The notes below the pieces were generated by a model. It saw nothing but the letters and a program-made list of their open reading frames with translations. It was not told where the DNA came from and searched no databases. From Glutamicibacter creatinolyticus (GTDB lineage Bacteria > Actinomycetota > Actinomycetes > Actinomycetales > Micrococcaceae), in assembly GCF_006094275.1 (NCBI RefSeq), contig NZ_CP034412.1:620001-684000 (forward strand): a stretch of DNA of 64,000 nt. The letters run 5' to 3'. Numbering within the stretch: the stretch's first letter is position 1; every line of letters starts with the position of its first letter. The position numbers and the translations under genes are program-made. Shown piece by piece: positions 52,214 through 62,064 of this stretch.

Positions 52214-53626
52214 CTAGTGCTTGCCGGTCATCGTGGAGACATCCAGCAGCTCATCGAGCTGCTCCTCGGAAATCTCCCCGCGCTGCACAAAGCCCAGGGC
52301 GATGGTGGCCTCGCGGACGGTCAGCTTTTCGGCCACGGCCTTCTTGGCGATCTTCGCCGCGTTCTCGTAGCCAATCAGCTTGTTCAGCGGGGTCACGATC
52401 GAGGGGGACGCCTCGGCCAGGAAACGGGCGCGCTCCTCGTTCGCGGTAATCCCGTCGATCATCTTCTCGGCCATCACCTGGCTGACGTTGGTCAGCAGGC
52501 GGATGGATTCAAGCAGGTTCGCAGCCATCACCGGGATGCCCACGTTCAGCTCGAACATGCCGTTGGTGCCGGACCAGGCGATGGTGGTGTCATTGCCGAT
52601 GACCTGGGCGGCGGCCTGGATGGCGGCCTCGGAAATTACCGGGTTGACCTTGCCGGGCATGATCGAGGAACCGGGCTGCAGGTCCGGGATCGCGATTTCG
52701 CCCAGCCCGGTGTTCGGGCCCGAACCCATCCAGCGCAGGTCGTTGTTGATCTTCATGTAGGAGATCGCGATCGAACGCAGCACCGCGGAGGCCTCGACCA
52801 GGCCGTCGCGGTTGGCCTGGGCCTCGAAATGGTTGCGGGCCTCGGTGATCGGCAGCCCGGTGTCCTCGCTCAGGAACTTCAGCACGTGCTGCGGGAAGCC
52901 CTCCGGGGTGTTGATGCCGGTGCCGACGGCGGTGCCGCCCAGCGGGACCTCGGCCACGCGCGGAAGGGCGGCCTGGATCCGTTCGATGCCGTAGCGCACC
53001 TGGGCGGCGTAACCGCCGAATTCCTGGCCCAGGGTGACCGGGGTGGCGTCCATCAGGTGGGTGCGCCCGGACTTGACGATGTCCTTGAACTCTTCGGCCT
53101 TGGCCTCCAGCGAGGCGGCGAGCACCTCCAGCGCCGGGATCAGCTTGCCGGTCAGCGCCGCGGTCGCGGCCACGTGCACCGAGGTGGGGAACACGTCATT
53201 GGAGGACTGGGACGCGTTTACATGGTCGTTGGGGTGCACGGTGGTGGAGGAGCCGGCCTCGGCCAGGTGGCGGCTGGCCAGCTCGGCGATGACCTCGTTG
53301 GTGTTCATGTTCGAGCTGGTGCCTGAACCGGTCTGGAACACGTCAATGGGGAAGTGCCCGTCATACTCGCCGCTGGCCACGGCGTCGGCGGCGGCGATGA
53401 TCGCCTCGGCACGTTCCCCGTCGATGACACCCAATTCGAGGTTGGCGCGCGCGGCCGCCTTCTTTACCTGCGCCAGGGCCTTGATGTGCTCGGACTCCAG
53501 GCGCTTGCCGGAGATCGGGAAGTTTTCCACGGCACGCTGGGTCTGGGCGCGGTACAGCGCGTCCTTCGGGACCCGGACTTCGCCCATGGTGTCGTGTTCA
53601 ATGCGGAAATCATCACTACTGGTCAT
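52214..53626 (-). CDS. fumC: Fumarase class II
   Basis: This TCA enzyme hydrates fumarate to malate and lies in the same window as succinate dehydrogenase. The 470-residue protein has the superfamily signature [25 protein letters not shown] near the active site, and [17 protein letters not shown] lies 6 bases before ATG 53626 with TTGTTT 18 bases further upstream, so it has its own likely promoter even though carbonic anhydrase is upstream on the same strand. Position near glpX is conserved (Rv1098c-Rv1099c). Confidence 0.96.
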   Translation of the reverse strand: MTSSDDFRIEHDTMGEVRVPKDALYRAQTQRAVENFPISGKRLESEHIKALAQVKKAAARANLELGVIDGERAEAIIAAADAVASGEYDGHFPIDVFQTGSGTSSNMNTNEVIAELASRHLAEAGSSTTVHPNDHVNASQSSNDVFPTSVHVAATAALTGKLIPALEVLAASLEAKAEEFKDIVKSGRTHLMDATPVTLGQEFGGYAAQVRYGIERIQAALPRVAEVPLGGTAVGTGINTPEGFPQHVLKFLSEDTGLPITEARNHFEAQANRDGLVEASAVLRSIAISYMKINNDLRWMGSGPNTGLGEIAIPDLQPGSSIMPGKVNPVISEAAIQAAAQVIGNDTTIAWSGTNGMFELNVGIPVMAANLLESIRLLTNVSQVMAEKMIDGITANEERARFLAEASPSIVTPLNKLIGYENAAKIAKKAVAEKLTVREATIALGFVQRGEISEEQLDELLDVSTMTGKH

Positions 53627-53741
53627 GGCTTAACGCTACGTGCGAGGTGCATTAGGAAACAACTGTGTAGTCTAAAAATCACCCATGGTAGTGATGCGGG
53701 TCACCGGGTGGCGTGGGGTGCTTCCGCGGAACCGGGTTCGA

Positions 53742-54371
53742 CTAGGAGATGCCGAAGCCGGAGACGATCTGCGCCTTGCCTTCGGCCAGCCGGTAGGTCA
53801 CCCCCACCACCGCGGTGCGTCCGCTGTGGACCGCGTCCCCGATGATGCGCGAGCGCTCCACGAGTCGTTCGGAGGTTTGCTGGACATGCTCGACGACGGT
53901 GGAGTTCACATCAAACAGGTTGTGGCTTTCGGCGGCGAACACCGAGGGGGTGATGTGCTCGACCAGATCACGGATGAACCCCTGGGGCATGTTGCCGGTG
54001 TGGCGGGATTCCATGGCACTGGTCACCGCTCCGCAGTTATCGTGGCCCAGGATCACTATCAGCGGGATGTTCAGCAGCTGCACCGCGTACTCCAGGGAGC
54101 CAAGGCTCGCGGTGTCGATGACGTGCCCGGCGGTGCGCACCACGAACATGTCACCGAGCCCGACATCGAAGATGATCTCCGCGGCCAGCCGGGAATCGGA
54201 GCAGCCGAAGATCACCGCAAACGGTTCCTGGGAGTGGATCAGCGACTGGCGCCGGGCCCCGTCCTGGTTCGGGTGGCGGGTCTGCCCGTTGACAAAGCGG
54301 AAGTTGCCTTCGCGCAGCAGGTGCCAGGCCTGGCGCGGGCTCAGGCGCGGTGCAAGGTGGTGTTCGGGCAT
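53742..54371 (-). CDS. Beta-class carbonic anhydrase
   Basis: This zinc enzyme interconverts CO2 and bicarbonate. The 209-residue protein has zinc ligands Cys57, His110 and Cys113 and the Asp59-Arg61 pair (CSDSR, LGHDNCGA). An AAGGA box is 8 bases before ATG 54371. It lies between fumC and the DUF4245 gene on the same strand, with gaps of 115 and 73 bases, so it may be transcribed with DUF4245. Confidence 0.93.
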   Translation of the reverse strand: MPEHHLAPRLSPRQAWHLLREGNFRFVNGQTRHPNQDGARRQSLIHSQEPFAVIFGCSDSRLAAEIIFDVGLGDMFVVRTAGHVIDTASLGSLEYAVQLLNIPLIVILGHDNCGAVTSAMESRHTGNMPQGFIRDLVEHITPSVFAAESHNLFDVNSTVVEHVQQTSERLVERSRIIGDAVHSGRTAVVGVTYRLAEGKAQIVSGFGIS

Positions 54372-54444
54372 GGGTGTGGTCCTTGGTGGCGTACCGGGCG
54401 GAGTCGGTGGGTGGAGTGCGGCCGGCGGGCCTGGGCTGGCGGTG

Positions 54445-55101
54445 CTACTTGACCTGCTGGGTGGCTACCTGGGCCAGGTTGAACAGCTGTTGGGGGGAAG
54501 TGTCGCTGGAGAGGATGAGCGTGGAGTCGCTGCGCTGGGAGATCAGGTAGCTCTGATCGTCCTTGGTCCGCTGCTCCCATTCGGCCCCACCAATGTTCAG
54601 CTTGTCGGTGGGCGTCGCGTTGTCGGTGATGGTCGCCAGCCAGCTGGCGTTGAACTGCTCATTGGAGATCTGGCGGACCCACACGAAGTCCTTCTCCTGC
54701 ATCACCAGGCCAAATTCCCAGTACGAAACTTCCTGCACCTGGGAGGTCTTCCAGCGGGCAAAGTTCGCGTACTCGCCCTCACCCAGCTGCGGTGTCCATG
54801 GCTCGAAGCTCGCCTCGGGGGCCGCCTGTTCGGCGACCTGCTGCAGGTTCACTGCCCGGTCGGCCTCATCGGCCTTCTGCAGCGGGTTCAGCAGCAGGAT
54901 TGGGATGACCGCCGCCACCGTGAACAGCAGTGAGAGCACCATCCCCTTGAACGTCTGGTTCGCCCGCTTGGCCTGGCTCTGGGTGAGCTGCGGCTTGTAG
55001 GGCAAATCCTCGAACGTCGCCTCGGGGTCGTTCAGGTCACGGCGCGCCGCCGGGGCGTCCGTGGGAGTGGTTTCAGGCTGCTGGTCATTGCTTGGCTGCA
55101 C
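54445..55101 (-). CDS. DUF4245 domain membrane protein
   Basis: This 218-residue bitopic membrane protein has unknown function. A charged N-terminal tail (about 60 residues, ending KPQLTQSQAKRANQTFKG) is followed by one membrane helix (about 53-73, MVLSLLFTVAAVIPILLL) and an extracytoplasmic DUF4245 domain. GTG 55101 was chosen because homologues start shortly before the Pro-rich tail and GAGAAT lies 6 bases upstream; the open frame extends to 55281. It is divergent from glpX as in mycobacteria (Rv1100/Rv1099c). Confidence 0.85.
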   Translation of the reverse strand: MQPSNDQQPETTPTDAPAARRDLNDPEATFEDLPYKPQLTQSQAKRANQTFKGMVLSLLFTVAAVIPILLLNPLQKADEADRAVNLQQVAEQAAPEASFEPWTPQLGEGEYANFARWKTSQVQEVSYWEFGLVMQEKDFVWVRQISNEQFNASWLATITDNATPTDKLNIGGAEWEQRTKDDQSYLISQRSDSTLILSSDTSPQQLFNLAQVATQQVK

Positions 55102-55307
55102 CCCACCATTCTCCCCGAAGCCGGCGCACAAATCGAACCAAGGTGGCCGAGGACACGCCCACCGCCCGGGCGGGGGAGGCCCCAATCCGCTCATACTGTT
55201 CTCCCGGCGGACGGGTGTGTCAGGTGATGTCGTGTGATTCAGCCTAAAGACGGCCAAGCGATATGATGGGGATGTTTGCATAGGCGCAATACCTTACGAC
55301 CGAAGCG

Positions 55308-56342
55308 ATGGGAATTTTCGTGACCGAAAAGAACAACTTTGCCCAACTCTCTCCACGACTGTCGGTATCCGAGGCCGAACCGGACCGTAACCTGGCGCTG
55401 GAATTGGTGCGTGCCACCGAGGCCGCGGCCATCGCCTCCTCCCCGTGGGTGGGCTTCGGTGACAAGAATGCGGCCGACGGCGCGGCCGTGGACGCCATGC
55501 GCGGCCTGCTGTCCACCGTGAACTTCAACGGCGTGGTCGTCATCGGCGAGGGCGAGAAGGACGAAGCCCCGATGCTGTTCAACGGCGAGAAGCTGGGCAC
55601 CGGCACCGGCGCGGAATGCGACGTCGCGGTGGACCCGATCGACGGCACCCGGCTGACCGCCCTGGGCCTGAACAACGCCCTGTCCGTGCTGGCGGTGGCC
55701 GACCGCGGTTCCATGTTTGACCCGTCGGCCGTGTTCTACATGGAGAAGCTGGTCACCGGGCCCGAAGCGGCCGAGCTGGTGGACCTGCGTCTGCCGGTGA
55801 AGCAGAACCTGCACCTGATGGCCAAGGCCAAGGGCAAGAAGATGAGCCAGATTACCGTAACCGTGCTGGACCGTCCCCGCCACGAGAAGCTGATCAACGA
55901 GATCCGTGAGGCCGGCGCCCGCGTGAAGCTGATCATGGACGGCGACGTGGCCGGCGCGATTGCCGCCACCCGTGAGGGGACCGGCGTGGATGCGCTGATG
56001 GGCATCGGCGGAACCCCGGAGGGCATCGTCACCGCGTGCGCGATCAAGGCACTGGGCGGGGTCATCCAGGGCCGGCTGTGGCCCACCGATGAGGCCGAAC
56101 GCAACAAGGCCCTGGAGGCCGGCCACGACCTGGACCGCGTGCTGACCACCAACGACCTGGTCACCTCCGACAACTGCTACTTTGCCGCCACCGGCATCAC
56201 CGACGGTGACCTGCTGCGCGGGGTGCGGTACAAGCACAACCGCATCCACACCCAGTCGATCGTGATGCGTTCGAAGTCCGGCACCATCCGCTTCGTCGAG
56301 GGCGAGCACGCCCAGGACAAGTGGGAAGCCTACACCCGCTAG
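55308..56342 (+). CDS. glpX: Class II fructose-1,6-bisphosphatase
   Basis: This gluconeogenic enzyme dephosphorylates fructose-1,6-bisphosphate. The 344-residue protein has the class II metal and substrate motifs [28 protein letters not shown] and VDPIDGT. The start may be ATG 55308 or GTG 55320 (VTEKNN); neither has a strong ribosome site. TATGAT at 55262-55267 is a good -10. GlpX is the main FBPase in many actinobacteria. Confidence 0.95.
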   Translation: MGIFVTEKNNFAQLSPRLSVSEAEPDRNLALELVRATEAAAIASSPWVGFGDKNAADGAAVDAMRGLLSTVNFNGVVVIGEGEKDEAPMLFNGEKLGTGTGAECDVAVDPIDGTRLTALGLNNALSVLAVADRGSMFDPSAVFYMEKLVTGPEAAELVDLRLPVKQNLHLMAKAKGKKMSQITVTVLDRPRHEKLINEIREAGARVKLIMDGDVAGAIAATREGTGVDALMGIGGTPEGIVTACAIKALGGVIQGRLWPTDEAERNKALEAGHDLDRVLTTNDLVTSDNCYFAATGITDGDLLRGVRYKHNRIHTQSIVMRSKSGTIRFVEGEHAQDKWEAYTR

Positions 56343-56359
56343 GCTTTCCCGCCACCATC

Positions 56360-56414
56360 AAAGGCTTCGGCCGTTGCCCCCGGATGTTTCCGGAAGGCAA
56401 CGGCCGAAGCCTTT
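56360..56414. terminator. Bidirectional terminator between glpX and manA
   Basis: Perfect 19-base arms (56360-56378 and 56396-56414) contain an inner CCGGA/TCCGG stem and end in TTT. It separates convergent genes. Confidence 0.88.
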
Positions 56415-56466
56415 TGCATTATGCGGGGAATGGCCCCTAGCCCTGAGGGCGGGGCCGCCCTCCGGT

Positions 56467-57678
56467 TTAGTCTCCTGGGGTCTGGGCGCTGGCCAGGAAC
56501 AGGGTCGCGTCCGTCCCATCCAGCACCTGGGCCAGCACGGGGGAGCCGGCCGGCAGGAACACCGAGTCCCCGCGGTGCAGCTGAAGCTGCCGGCCGTCGC
56601 GCTGCAGGGTGAAGCTGCCGCCGGTGCACAGCGCGATCCCGGCCCCGTGGCAGGCCAGCTGCTGAGCCCGGCCCTCGGCAGACAGCTGCAGCACCTGCAG
56701 CTGGAATTCGTCGAAGTCCGGGGTGTACAGGGTGTTGCCCGGCCCGAGGGTCGCGCCGGACAGCGCGGTGGCTTGACCCGGCTGGGTGTGGGTGATGGCC
56801 AGCAGCTCGGGCACGTCGATGTGCTTGCTGGTCAGCCCGCCGCGCAGCACATTGTCCGAGTTGGCCATCACCTCGATGCCCACCCCGCGCAAATAGGCGT
56901 GCAGGTAGCCGGCCTGCATGCAGATGACCTCACCGGCCTTGAGGTCGACCACGTTCATCAGCAGGGTGACCAGCACCCCGGGATCCGCCGGGTAGTAGCC
57001 GGCCGCCCAGGCCAGTTCATCCAGCTGCCGGTTTTGGCGCAGCTGCGGGTGAGCGGTGATGGCGGTGACCATCTCATCGACCAGTTTCCCGATACGCTGA
57101 TCCCCGCCGAGGACCAGGGCCAGCGCCTGGCCCAGCGGGTCCTCCTCCCGGTCCAGCACGTCGACCAGCTCCCGGCTGATGGCTGCGGCCGGCTCGGAGA
57201 GCCATGGCTGCAGGCGCTGCAGGTCGGCAATGATCTGGGCCGGGGCCCGGAAGCCGCTGAGCGCCACGAAGTCGCCCAGCGCGTAGAGCATCTCAGGTTT
57301 GTGGTTTGCGTCCTTGTAGTTGCGGTGGGCGGCATCCCGCCCGATCCCGGCCTGCTCTTCACGCTCGAATCCCGCCGCGGCCTGCTCCAGGGACGGGTGC
57401 ACCTGAATGGACAGCGGCTGGTCGGCGGCGAGCACCTTCATCAGGAACGGCAGCTGGCCATAGCGATCGCTGACCGCCTGGCCCAGCAGCTGCGGGGTGT
57501 CGGCCAGCAGCTCATCAAGCCCCTGGCCGGTCTCGCGCAGCCGGCTGGGGTTGCCCGGGTGGGCGCCCAACCAGAGCTCGGCCTGCGGGGTCGCGTCGGT
57601 CTGCAGACCCAGCAGCGAGGAAATAGCGTCCGGCGAACCCCAATGGTAAGTGCGGATGCTGTTGTGCAGGTGAAACAT
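56467..57678 (-). CDS. manA: Mannose-6-phosphate isomerase, class I
   Basis: This zinc enzyme interconverts fructose-6-phosphate and mannose-6-phosphate, feeding GDP-mannose synthesis. The 403-residue cupin protein has SIQVHPS and KPEMLYAL metal/active-site motifs and the C-terminal GEVICMQAGYLHAYL segment. The start at 57678 (MFHLHNSIRTYHWGS) matches family N-termini; an ATG at 57702 would add eight residues, and AAAGG is about 13 bases from the chosen one. It is the last gene of the minus-strand group purK-purE-LCP-manA. Confidence 0.92.
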   Translation of the reverse strand: MFHLHNSIRTYHWGSPDAISSLLGLQTDATPQAELWLGAHPGNPSRLRETGQGLDELLADTPQLLGQAVSDRYGQLPFLMKVLAADQPLSIQVHPSLEQAAAGFEREEQAGIGRDAAHRNYKDANHKPEMLYALGDFVALSGFRAPAQIIADLQRLQPWLSEPAAAISRELVDVLDREEDPLGQALALVLGGDQRIGKLVDEMVTAITAHPQLRQNRQLDELAWAAGYYPADPGVLVTLLMNVVDLKAGEVICMQAGYLHAYLRGVGIEVMANSDNVLRGGLTSKHIDVPELLAITHTQPGQATALSGATLGPGNTLYTPDFDEFQLQVLQLSAEGRAQQLACHGAGIALCTGGSFTLQRDGRQLQLHRGDSVFLPAGSPVLAQVLDGTDATLFLASAQTPGD

Positions 57679-57750
57679 GTACGTCAGCTGACCTTTCATC
57701 ACGGAGAAACAAACATGTTCGGGGTTCGGTTTGGGGTGGAGGGAAATTTC

Positions 57751-59370
57751 TTAGGGAACCCGGCACTCGTCGTTGTTCGCCGCGATCTGGCTGATGCGCG
57801 TGGTGTAGCCGTAGCGTTCGAGCTGCACCAGGTACTCCTCGGTGATCGGGTCCCCGTTGGGCTGGGTGAATTCCTGGTCGCCGGTGGTGGACAGGGCCCG
57901 GTCGTCGCTCGGGCTGGCCGATGCGGAGGACTCGGTGGGGGTCGTGGAGGACTTCTCCTCCTTCTTGTCGTCCTTCTTCTCGTCCTTCTTTGGGTCCTTG
58001 GAGGCTTCCTTCGGCTTCTCCGGCTCGCCCTGCTTGGCGATCATCTCGTCGATGCGCTGGTGGATCTTGTCGAAGTCCGGGTAGGTGGAGAAGGTGCGCT
58101 CAAAGTCAGGGGCCCCCAAGGTCAGCCGGTCAAAGGGGGTCTTGCGGGCCTTTTCGGCCAGCGAGATGAACGATCCGAGCTGGCTGGCGGGGATGTCGGT
58201 CTCCACCAGCTCCTCGCCGGCGTCCATGATCGTGGTGAAGCGTGAGAGCACGTTCTGCGGGGTGATCTGGGCGATGATCGCCTGCTGCAGGCACTGCTGG
58301 CGCTTGATGCGGTGGTAGTCATCGGTGAAGTCGCGCGAGCGGGCGAACCACAGGGCCTGCTTGCCGTTGAAGTGCTTCTCGCCGGGGGAGAACCAGTGGG
58401 TGTTGATGTTGGTGCCTTCCCACTTCTTCCCGTTGTAGGGCACCCAGCCCCCGGAAATCACCTTCACGCCGCCCACCGCGTCAACGAAGGACTCGAAGCC
58501 CGCCATGTCGACCATGACGTAGCCCTGCACCTGCAGGCCGGTGGTGCCTTCCATGGCATCCATGACCGCCTGGGCGCCCACGTTCTTCACCGAGGCGGGG
58601 AAGGCGTCGGCGTGATGGTCCACCGCGTCGCGGTAGATGGCGTTGAACAGGCATTCGTTGCCGCAGTCATAGCCCTTCGGCCAGGCCTTCTTCATCGGCG
58701 AGTCCGCCGCGAACTGAGCCTTTTGGAAGTTGCGGGGGATGGAGATCATCAGCGACTTGCCGGTCTTGGCGTCCACCGAGAGCAGCGCCATCGAGTCGGT
58801 GCGCACCCCGTCACGGTTATCGCCGGAGTCCGCGCCGAGGATGGCGATGTTGTAGCGCCCGTCGACCGGGTCGAAGGCCGGGCCCTCGTCGAAGACTTTG
58901 GTGATGGTCTCCCGCCCGGTGTTCAGCAGCGAGGCGCCGTAGATGAAGATGCCGCTGGTCCCGGCGACCGCCAGCACCAGGAACAGCGCCACGATCCCGC
59001 GCATGCCCGGGGCCAGCAGCTTCGGGCGGATGATTACCAGCGTGTTGATGAACATGATCAGCCAGCCCACGGCGAGCACCGAGAGCACGATGATCAGGAA
59101 CAGCTGGAAGTTCGGATGCCCGGCCCAGTTCAGCAGGATCGAGTAGTCGATGAAGTAGATCGCCACGAGGGCGAGGATTGCCAGCCAGCACAGCATGGTC
59201 AGGCTCACCACGAAGCGGCCCAGGCGGCGGTTGCCGGCGATCAGCTGGGCGCTTCCGGGGAACACGATGGTCAGCAGGACCAGGATCAGGGCGCGCTTGG
59301 AGCGCGCCGGCGAGGACAGTGTTTCCGGTTGGCGCAGCAGGCCGGGTGCACGATGGCTGGCAGAACCCAT
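57751..59370 (-). CDS. LytR-CpsA-Psr (LCP) family protein
   Basis: LCP enzymes attach glycopolymers to peptidoglycan. The 539-residue protein has an unusually large N-terminal membrane part with about four helices (about 27-150). The LCP catalytic domain follows (about 170-400: ILGADSGDN, RTDSMALLSVD, ISIPRNF, YDCG, MDAMEGTTG, VDMAGFESFVDAVGGV, KQALWFARSRD). A Lys/Asp/Glu-rich, low-complexity linker at about 435-465 leads to a C-terminal tail. The conserved Arg and Asp residues of the pyrophosphate-lipid site are visible. It lies 21 bases after purE and shares its operon, with manA following. Confidence 0.92.
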   Translation of the reverse strand: MGSASHRAPGLLRQPETLSSPARSKRALILVLLTIVFPGSAQLIAGNRRLGRFVVSLTMLCWLAILALVAIYFIDYSILLNWAGHPNFQLFLIIVLSVLAVGWLIMFINTLVIIRPKLLAPGMRGIVALFLVLAVAGTSGIFIYGASLLNTGRETITKVFDEGPAFDPVDGRYNIAILGADSGDNRDGVRTDSMALLSVDAKTGKSLMISIPRNFQKAQFAADSPMKKAWPKGYDCGNECLFNAIYRDAVDHHADAFPASVKNVGAQAVMDAMEGTTGLQVQGYVMVDMAGFESFVDAVGGVKVISGGWVPYNGKKWEGTNINTHWFSPGEKHFNGKQALWFARSRDFTDDYHRIKRQQCLQQAIIAQITPQNVLSRFTTIMDAGEELVETDIPASQLGSFISLAEKARKTPFDRLTLGAPDFERTFSTYPDFDKIHQRIDEMIAKQGEPEKPKEASKDPKKDEKKDDKKEEKSSTTPTESSASASPSDDRALSTTGDQEFTQPNGDPITEEYLVQLERYGYTTRISQIAANNDECRVP

Positions 59371-59391
59371 ATAGCTAGAGACTTTCCTTGA

Positions 59392-59925
59392 TCAGGACGC
59401 GAAATTTTCGTCGGCGACTTCAGCACGCAGGGCGGCACCCTTGGCGTGCGCTGAATCGCGCAGGGAGTCCGCGAATTCAAGCAACTTATTTTGTAACGTG
59501 CGGGCGTGTTCGTCGGTTCCCGCCGCGAGCATGCGCACGGCCAGCAGCCCGGCGTTGCGGGCCCCGCCGATGGAGACGGTGGCCACCGGCACGCCGGCGG
59601 GCATCTGCACGATGGACAGCAGCGAGTCCATCCCGTCCAGTTTGGCCAGCGGGACCGGCACGCCGATCACCGGCAGCGGGGTCACCGAGGCGAGCATGCC
59701 CGGCAGGTGGGCGGCGCCGCCGGCGCCGGCGATGATGATGCGCAGGCCGCGTTCGTGGGCCTTCTTTCCGTACTCGATCATCTCGGTGGGCATGCGGTGC
59801 GCGGAGACCACGTCGGCTTCGAAGGGGATGCCGAACTCGGTCAGGGCCTGGGCGGCCAGGCGCATGACCGGCCAGTCGGAGTCCGAACCCATCACGAGGC
59901 CGACCACGGGGGCAGAGGTTGTCAT
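59392..59925 (-). CDS. purE: N5-carboxyaminoimidazole ribonucleotide mutase
   Basis: This enzyme converts N5-CAIR to CAIR in purine synthesis. The 177-residue protein has the class I PurE motifs [15 protein letters not shown] with the catalytic His, and [15 protein letters not shown] 59925 is preceded by AAGGAAG; the upstream frame to 59979 has no support. The pair purK-purE is complete here, as expected for the bacterial two-step route. Confidence 0.96.
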   Translation of the reverse strand: MTTSAPVVGLVMGSDSDWPVMRLAAQALTEFGIPFEADVVSAHRMPTEMIEYGKKAHERGLRIIIAGAGGAAHLPGMLASVTPLPVIGVPVPLAKLDGMDSLLSIVQMPAGVPVATVSIGGARNAGLLAVRMLAAGTDEHARTLQNKLLEFADSLRDSAHAKGAALRAEVADENFAS

Positions 59926-59982
59926 TCGTTGCTTCCTTGAACTTGTCTTGGGGTGGCGCAGGCCACCACCACTAGGCATAGG

Positions 59983-61143
59983 CTATGCGTTTTGCTTCAC
60001 GCCGTCACGGATCAACGCGGCCACCATCTCGGCGCGCTGACGCAGTTCATCAACTGTTTGCCCGGTGTTGGCCACCACGTTCACGTGCCCGATCTTGCGT
60101 CCGGGGCGCACGGACTTGCCGTAGGCATGCACCTTGACCTCTGGCGCAGCACCCAGTGCGGCGGAGAAGGCGGAGTACAGGTCCTGGTTTTCTCCACCGA
60201 GGTAGTTTTTCATCACGGTCAGGCCCAGTTCGCGGGTTTCGCCCAGCGGCAGGTCCAGCACGGCGCGCAGGTGCTGCTCAAACTGGCTCGTGACCGAGCC
60301 GTTCATGGTCCAGTGCCCGGTGTTGTGCGGGCGCATCGCCAGCTCGTTGATCACAAAGCCGGCCCCGCTGCCGGGGGTCTCGAACAGCTCCGCGGCCATC
60401 ACGCCGGTGACGCCGAACTGTTCGGCGATGCGCAGCGCCGCGGCGGCTGCGGCCTCGGCCACGGCCGGATCGATGTCCTGGGCCGGGGCGATGACCTCAT
60501 CGCACACCCCGTCCACCTGGATGGTGTGCACCACCGGCCACGCCTTGGCCTGGCCGGAGGGGGTGCGGGCCACCAGTGCGGAAAGCTCGCGGGAGAAGTT
60601 GACCTTGTCCTCGGCCAGCAGCGCGCCGTTGGCGAACCAGTCGGCCGCATCGCGGGCGGCCTGGGCATCGTCCAGGATACGCACGCCCTTGCCGTCGTAA
60701 CCGCCGCGCGGGGTCTTCAGCACGATCGGCCAGCCGATCTCGTCGCCGAAGGCGATCAGTTCCGCAACGTTCTTTACCTTGGCCCAACGCGGGTTGGGCA
60801 AGCCCAGCTGCTCGATGGCCTGGCGCATCACGAGCTTGTCCTGCGCATGGATCAGGGCCTCGGGGCGGGGCTGGATGTTCACCCCTTCGCTGATCAATGT
60901 GCTCAGGTGTTCATTGGGCACGTGTTCGTGGTCGAAGGTGACCACGTCCAGGCCCTTGGCGAAGTGACGCAGCGTATCCAGGTCCTTGTAATCACCCACG
61001 GGGGCGTCGGGGACGCTGCGGGCCGCCGAGACGTCCTCGGCCTCGGCCAGCACATGTAGTTCGAAGCCAAGATTCAGGGCCTCGGGGGCCATCATGCGGG
61101 CCAACTGCCCGCCACCAATTACACCAATTTTCGGAAAGCTCAC
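59983..61143 (-). CDS. purK: N5-carboxyaminoimidazole ribonucleotide synthase
   Basis: This ATP-grasp enzyme makes N5-CAIR from AIR, bicarbonate and ATP. The 386 residues begin with IGVIGGGQLARMM, typical for PurK. KTPRGGYDGKG, ELFETPGSGAGFVINELAMRPHNTGHWT and a small C-terminal domain follow. Start is GTG 61143, with TACCCT 6 bases upstream and no ribosome site. purE starts 57 bases downstream of its stop. Confidence 0.96.
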   Translation of the reverse strand: MSFPKIGVIGGGQLARMMAPEALNLGFELHVLAEAEDVSAARSVPDAPVGDYKDLDTLRHFAKGLDVVTFDHEHVPNEHLSTLISEGVNIQPRPEALIHAQDKLVMRQAIEQLGLPNPRWAKVKNVAELIAFGDEIGWPIVLKTPRGGYDGKGVRILDDAQAARDAADWFANGALLAEDKVNFSRELSALVARTPSGQAKAWPVVHTIQVDGVCDEVIAPAQDIDPAVAEAAAAAALRIAEQFGVTGVMAAELFETPGSGAGFVINELAMRPHNTGHWTMNGSVTSQFEQHLRAVLDLPLGETRELGLTVMKNYLGGENQDLYSAFSAALGAAPEVKVHAYGKSVRPGRKIGHVNVVANTGQTVDELRQRAEMVAALIRDGVKQNA

Positions 61144-61362
61144 CCCTCTAGGGTAGCGAAACTCTGGCTCCCGCCCGTTCCCCCGAGCCCCGGCAAGCGC
61201 CCATCCACGGTCATTTATCAGGAAAAGCCGATATTATGAACTGTTTGTATCAAGGGATAAGACAGCTAAATCTGCCAGAATCGCCATCTGTGTGATGTAG
61301 GTTCTGGCCCGTGGCAGCGCACCGAGAACGGTGGAGGCGGGCCGCGGCACGTCTGGAGGAAA

Positions 61363-61956
61363 ATGTTCGAACGCATCAGCGTCAAGATCCGTGGACTGGT
61401 TTCCACGCTTTGGCGGGAAGTGGCGAAATTCGGTGTCGTCGGCGGGGCCGCTTTTGTGGTCGACTCCGCGATCTATTTGTGGATGCTCTCGGGCCCCATG
61501 AGCGATTCGCCGGTGAAGGCCAAGATTGTTGCTGGTGTGGTCGCGACGTTGTTCTCCTGGGTGGCCAACCGCTACTGGACCTTCCGCCACCGCCGCCAGG
61601 CGAACGTGGTGCGGGAACTGGTGATGTTCCTGGTCATGAACGCCATCGGCCTGGGCATCGCGGCCGCCTGTGTGTGGGTGACCAAGTACATGCTCGGCTT
61701 GACCGACACCACCAGCGTATTCATCGCCGGTTCGGTGGTCGGGCTGATCCTGGGCACCATCTTCCGCTTTTTCGCCTATAAGTTCTGGGTCTTCGGCGGG
61801 GAACGCACCGAAATCCTGCCCGACACCGAGCCGGCCCTGGTGGGTGCCGCCTCCTCCGAAGCGGAAGTCATTGCCGTTCGTTCGCAGGGCGCGCCATCCA
61901 GCACCGTGGGGCCGGACACCGGAAGCATCGGGCTGAGCCGACCAGAATCGGCCTAG
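61363..61956 (+). CDS. GtrA family membrane protein
   Basis: This is a small membrane protein of the GtrA type, which supports polyprenyl-linked glycosyl transfer or flipping in cell-envelope glycan synthesis. The 197 residues have four membrane helices (about 20-150, including FGVVGGAAFVVDSAIYLWML and FRFFAYKFWVF). A polar C-terminal tail of about 45 residues follows. GGAGG lies directly before ATG 61363. A possible promoter is TTGTAT-16-TAAATC (61245-61272). A glycosyltransferase gene lies 1.6 kb downstream on the same strand. Confidence 0.88.
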   Translation: MFERISVKIRGLVSTLWREVAKFGVVGGAAFVVDSAIYLWMLSGPMSDSPVKAKIVAGVVATLFSWVANRYWTFRHRRQANVVRELVMFLVMNAIGLGIAAACVWVTKYMLGLTDTTSVFIAGSVVGLILGTIFRFFAYKFWVFGGERTEILPDTEPALVGAASSEAEVIAVRSQGAPSSTVGPDTGSIGLSRPESA

Positions 61957-61986
61957 CGTCCTCTGTCACCATCCACGTGATGATGG

Positions 61987-62028
61987 GCAAGGTGCCCGCC
62001 CCGCAGTACGCGGCGGCGGGCACCTTGC
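61987..62028. terminator. Bidirectional terminator between gtrA-like and TIGR03089 genes
   Basis: Perfect 14-base arms (61987-62000 and 62015-62028) are followed by TTTC. It separates convergent genes. Confidence 0.85.
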
Positions 62029-62064
62029 TTTCAACCGTTTCGGGTCTCGTGGCCGGCCGTAGCC

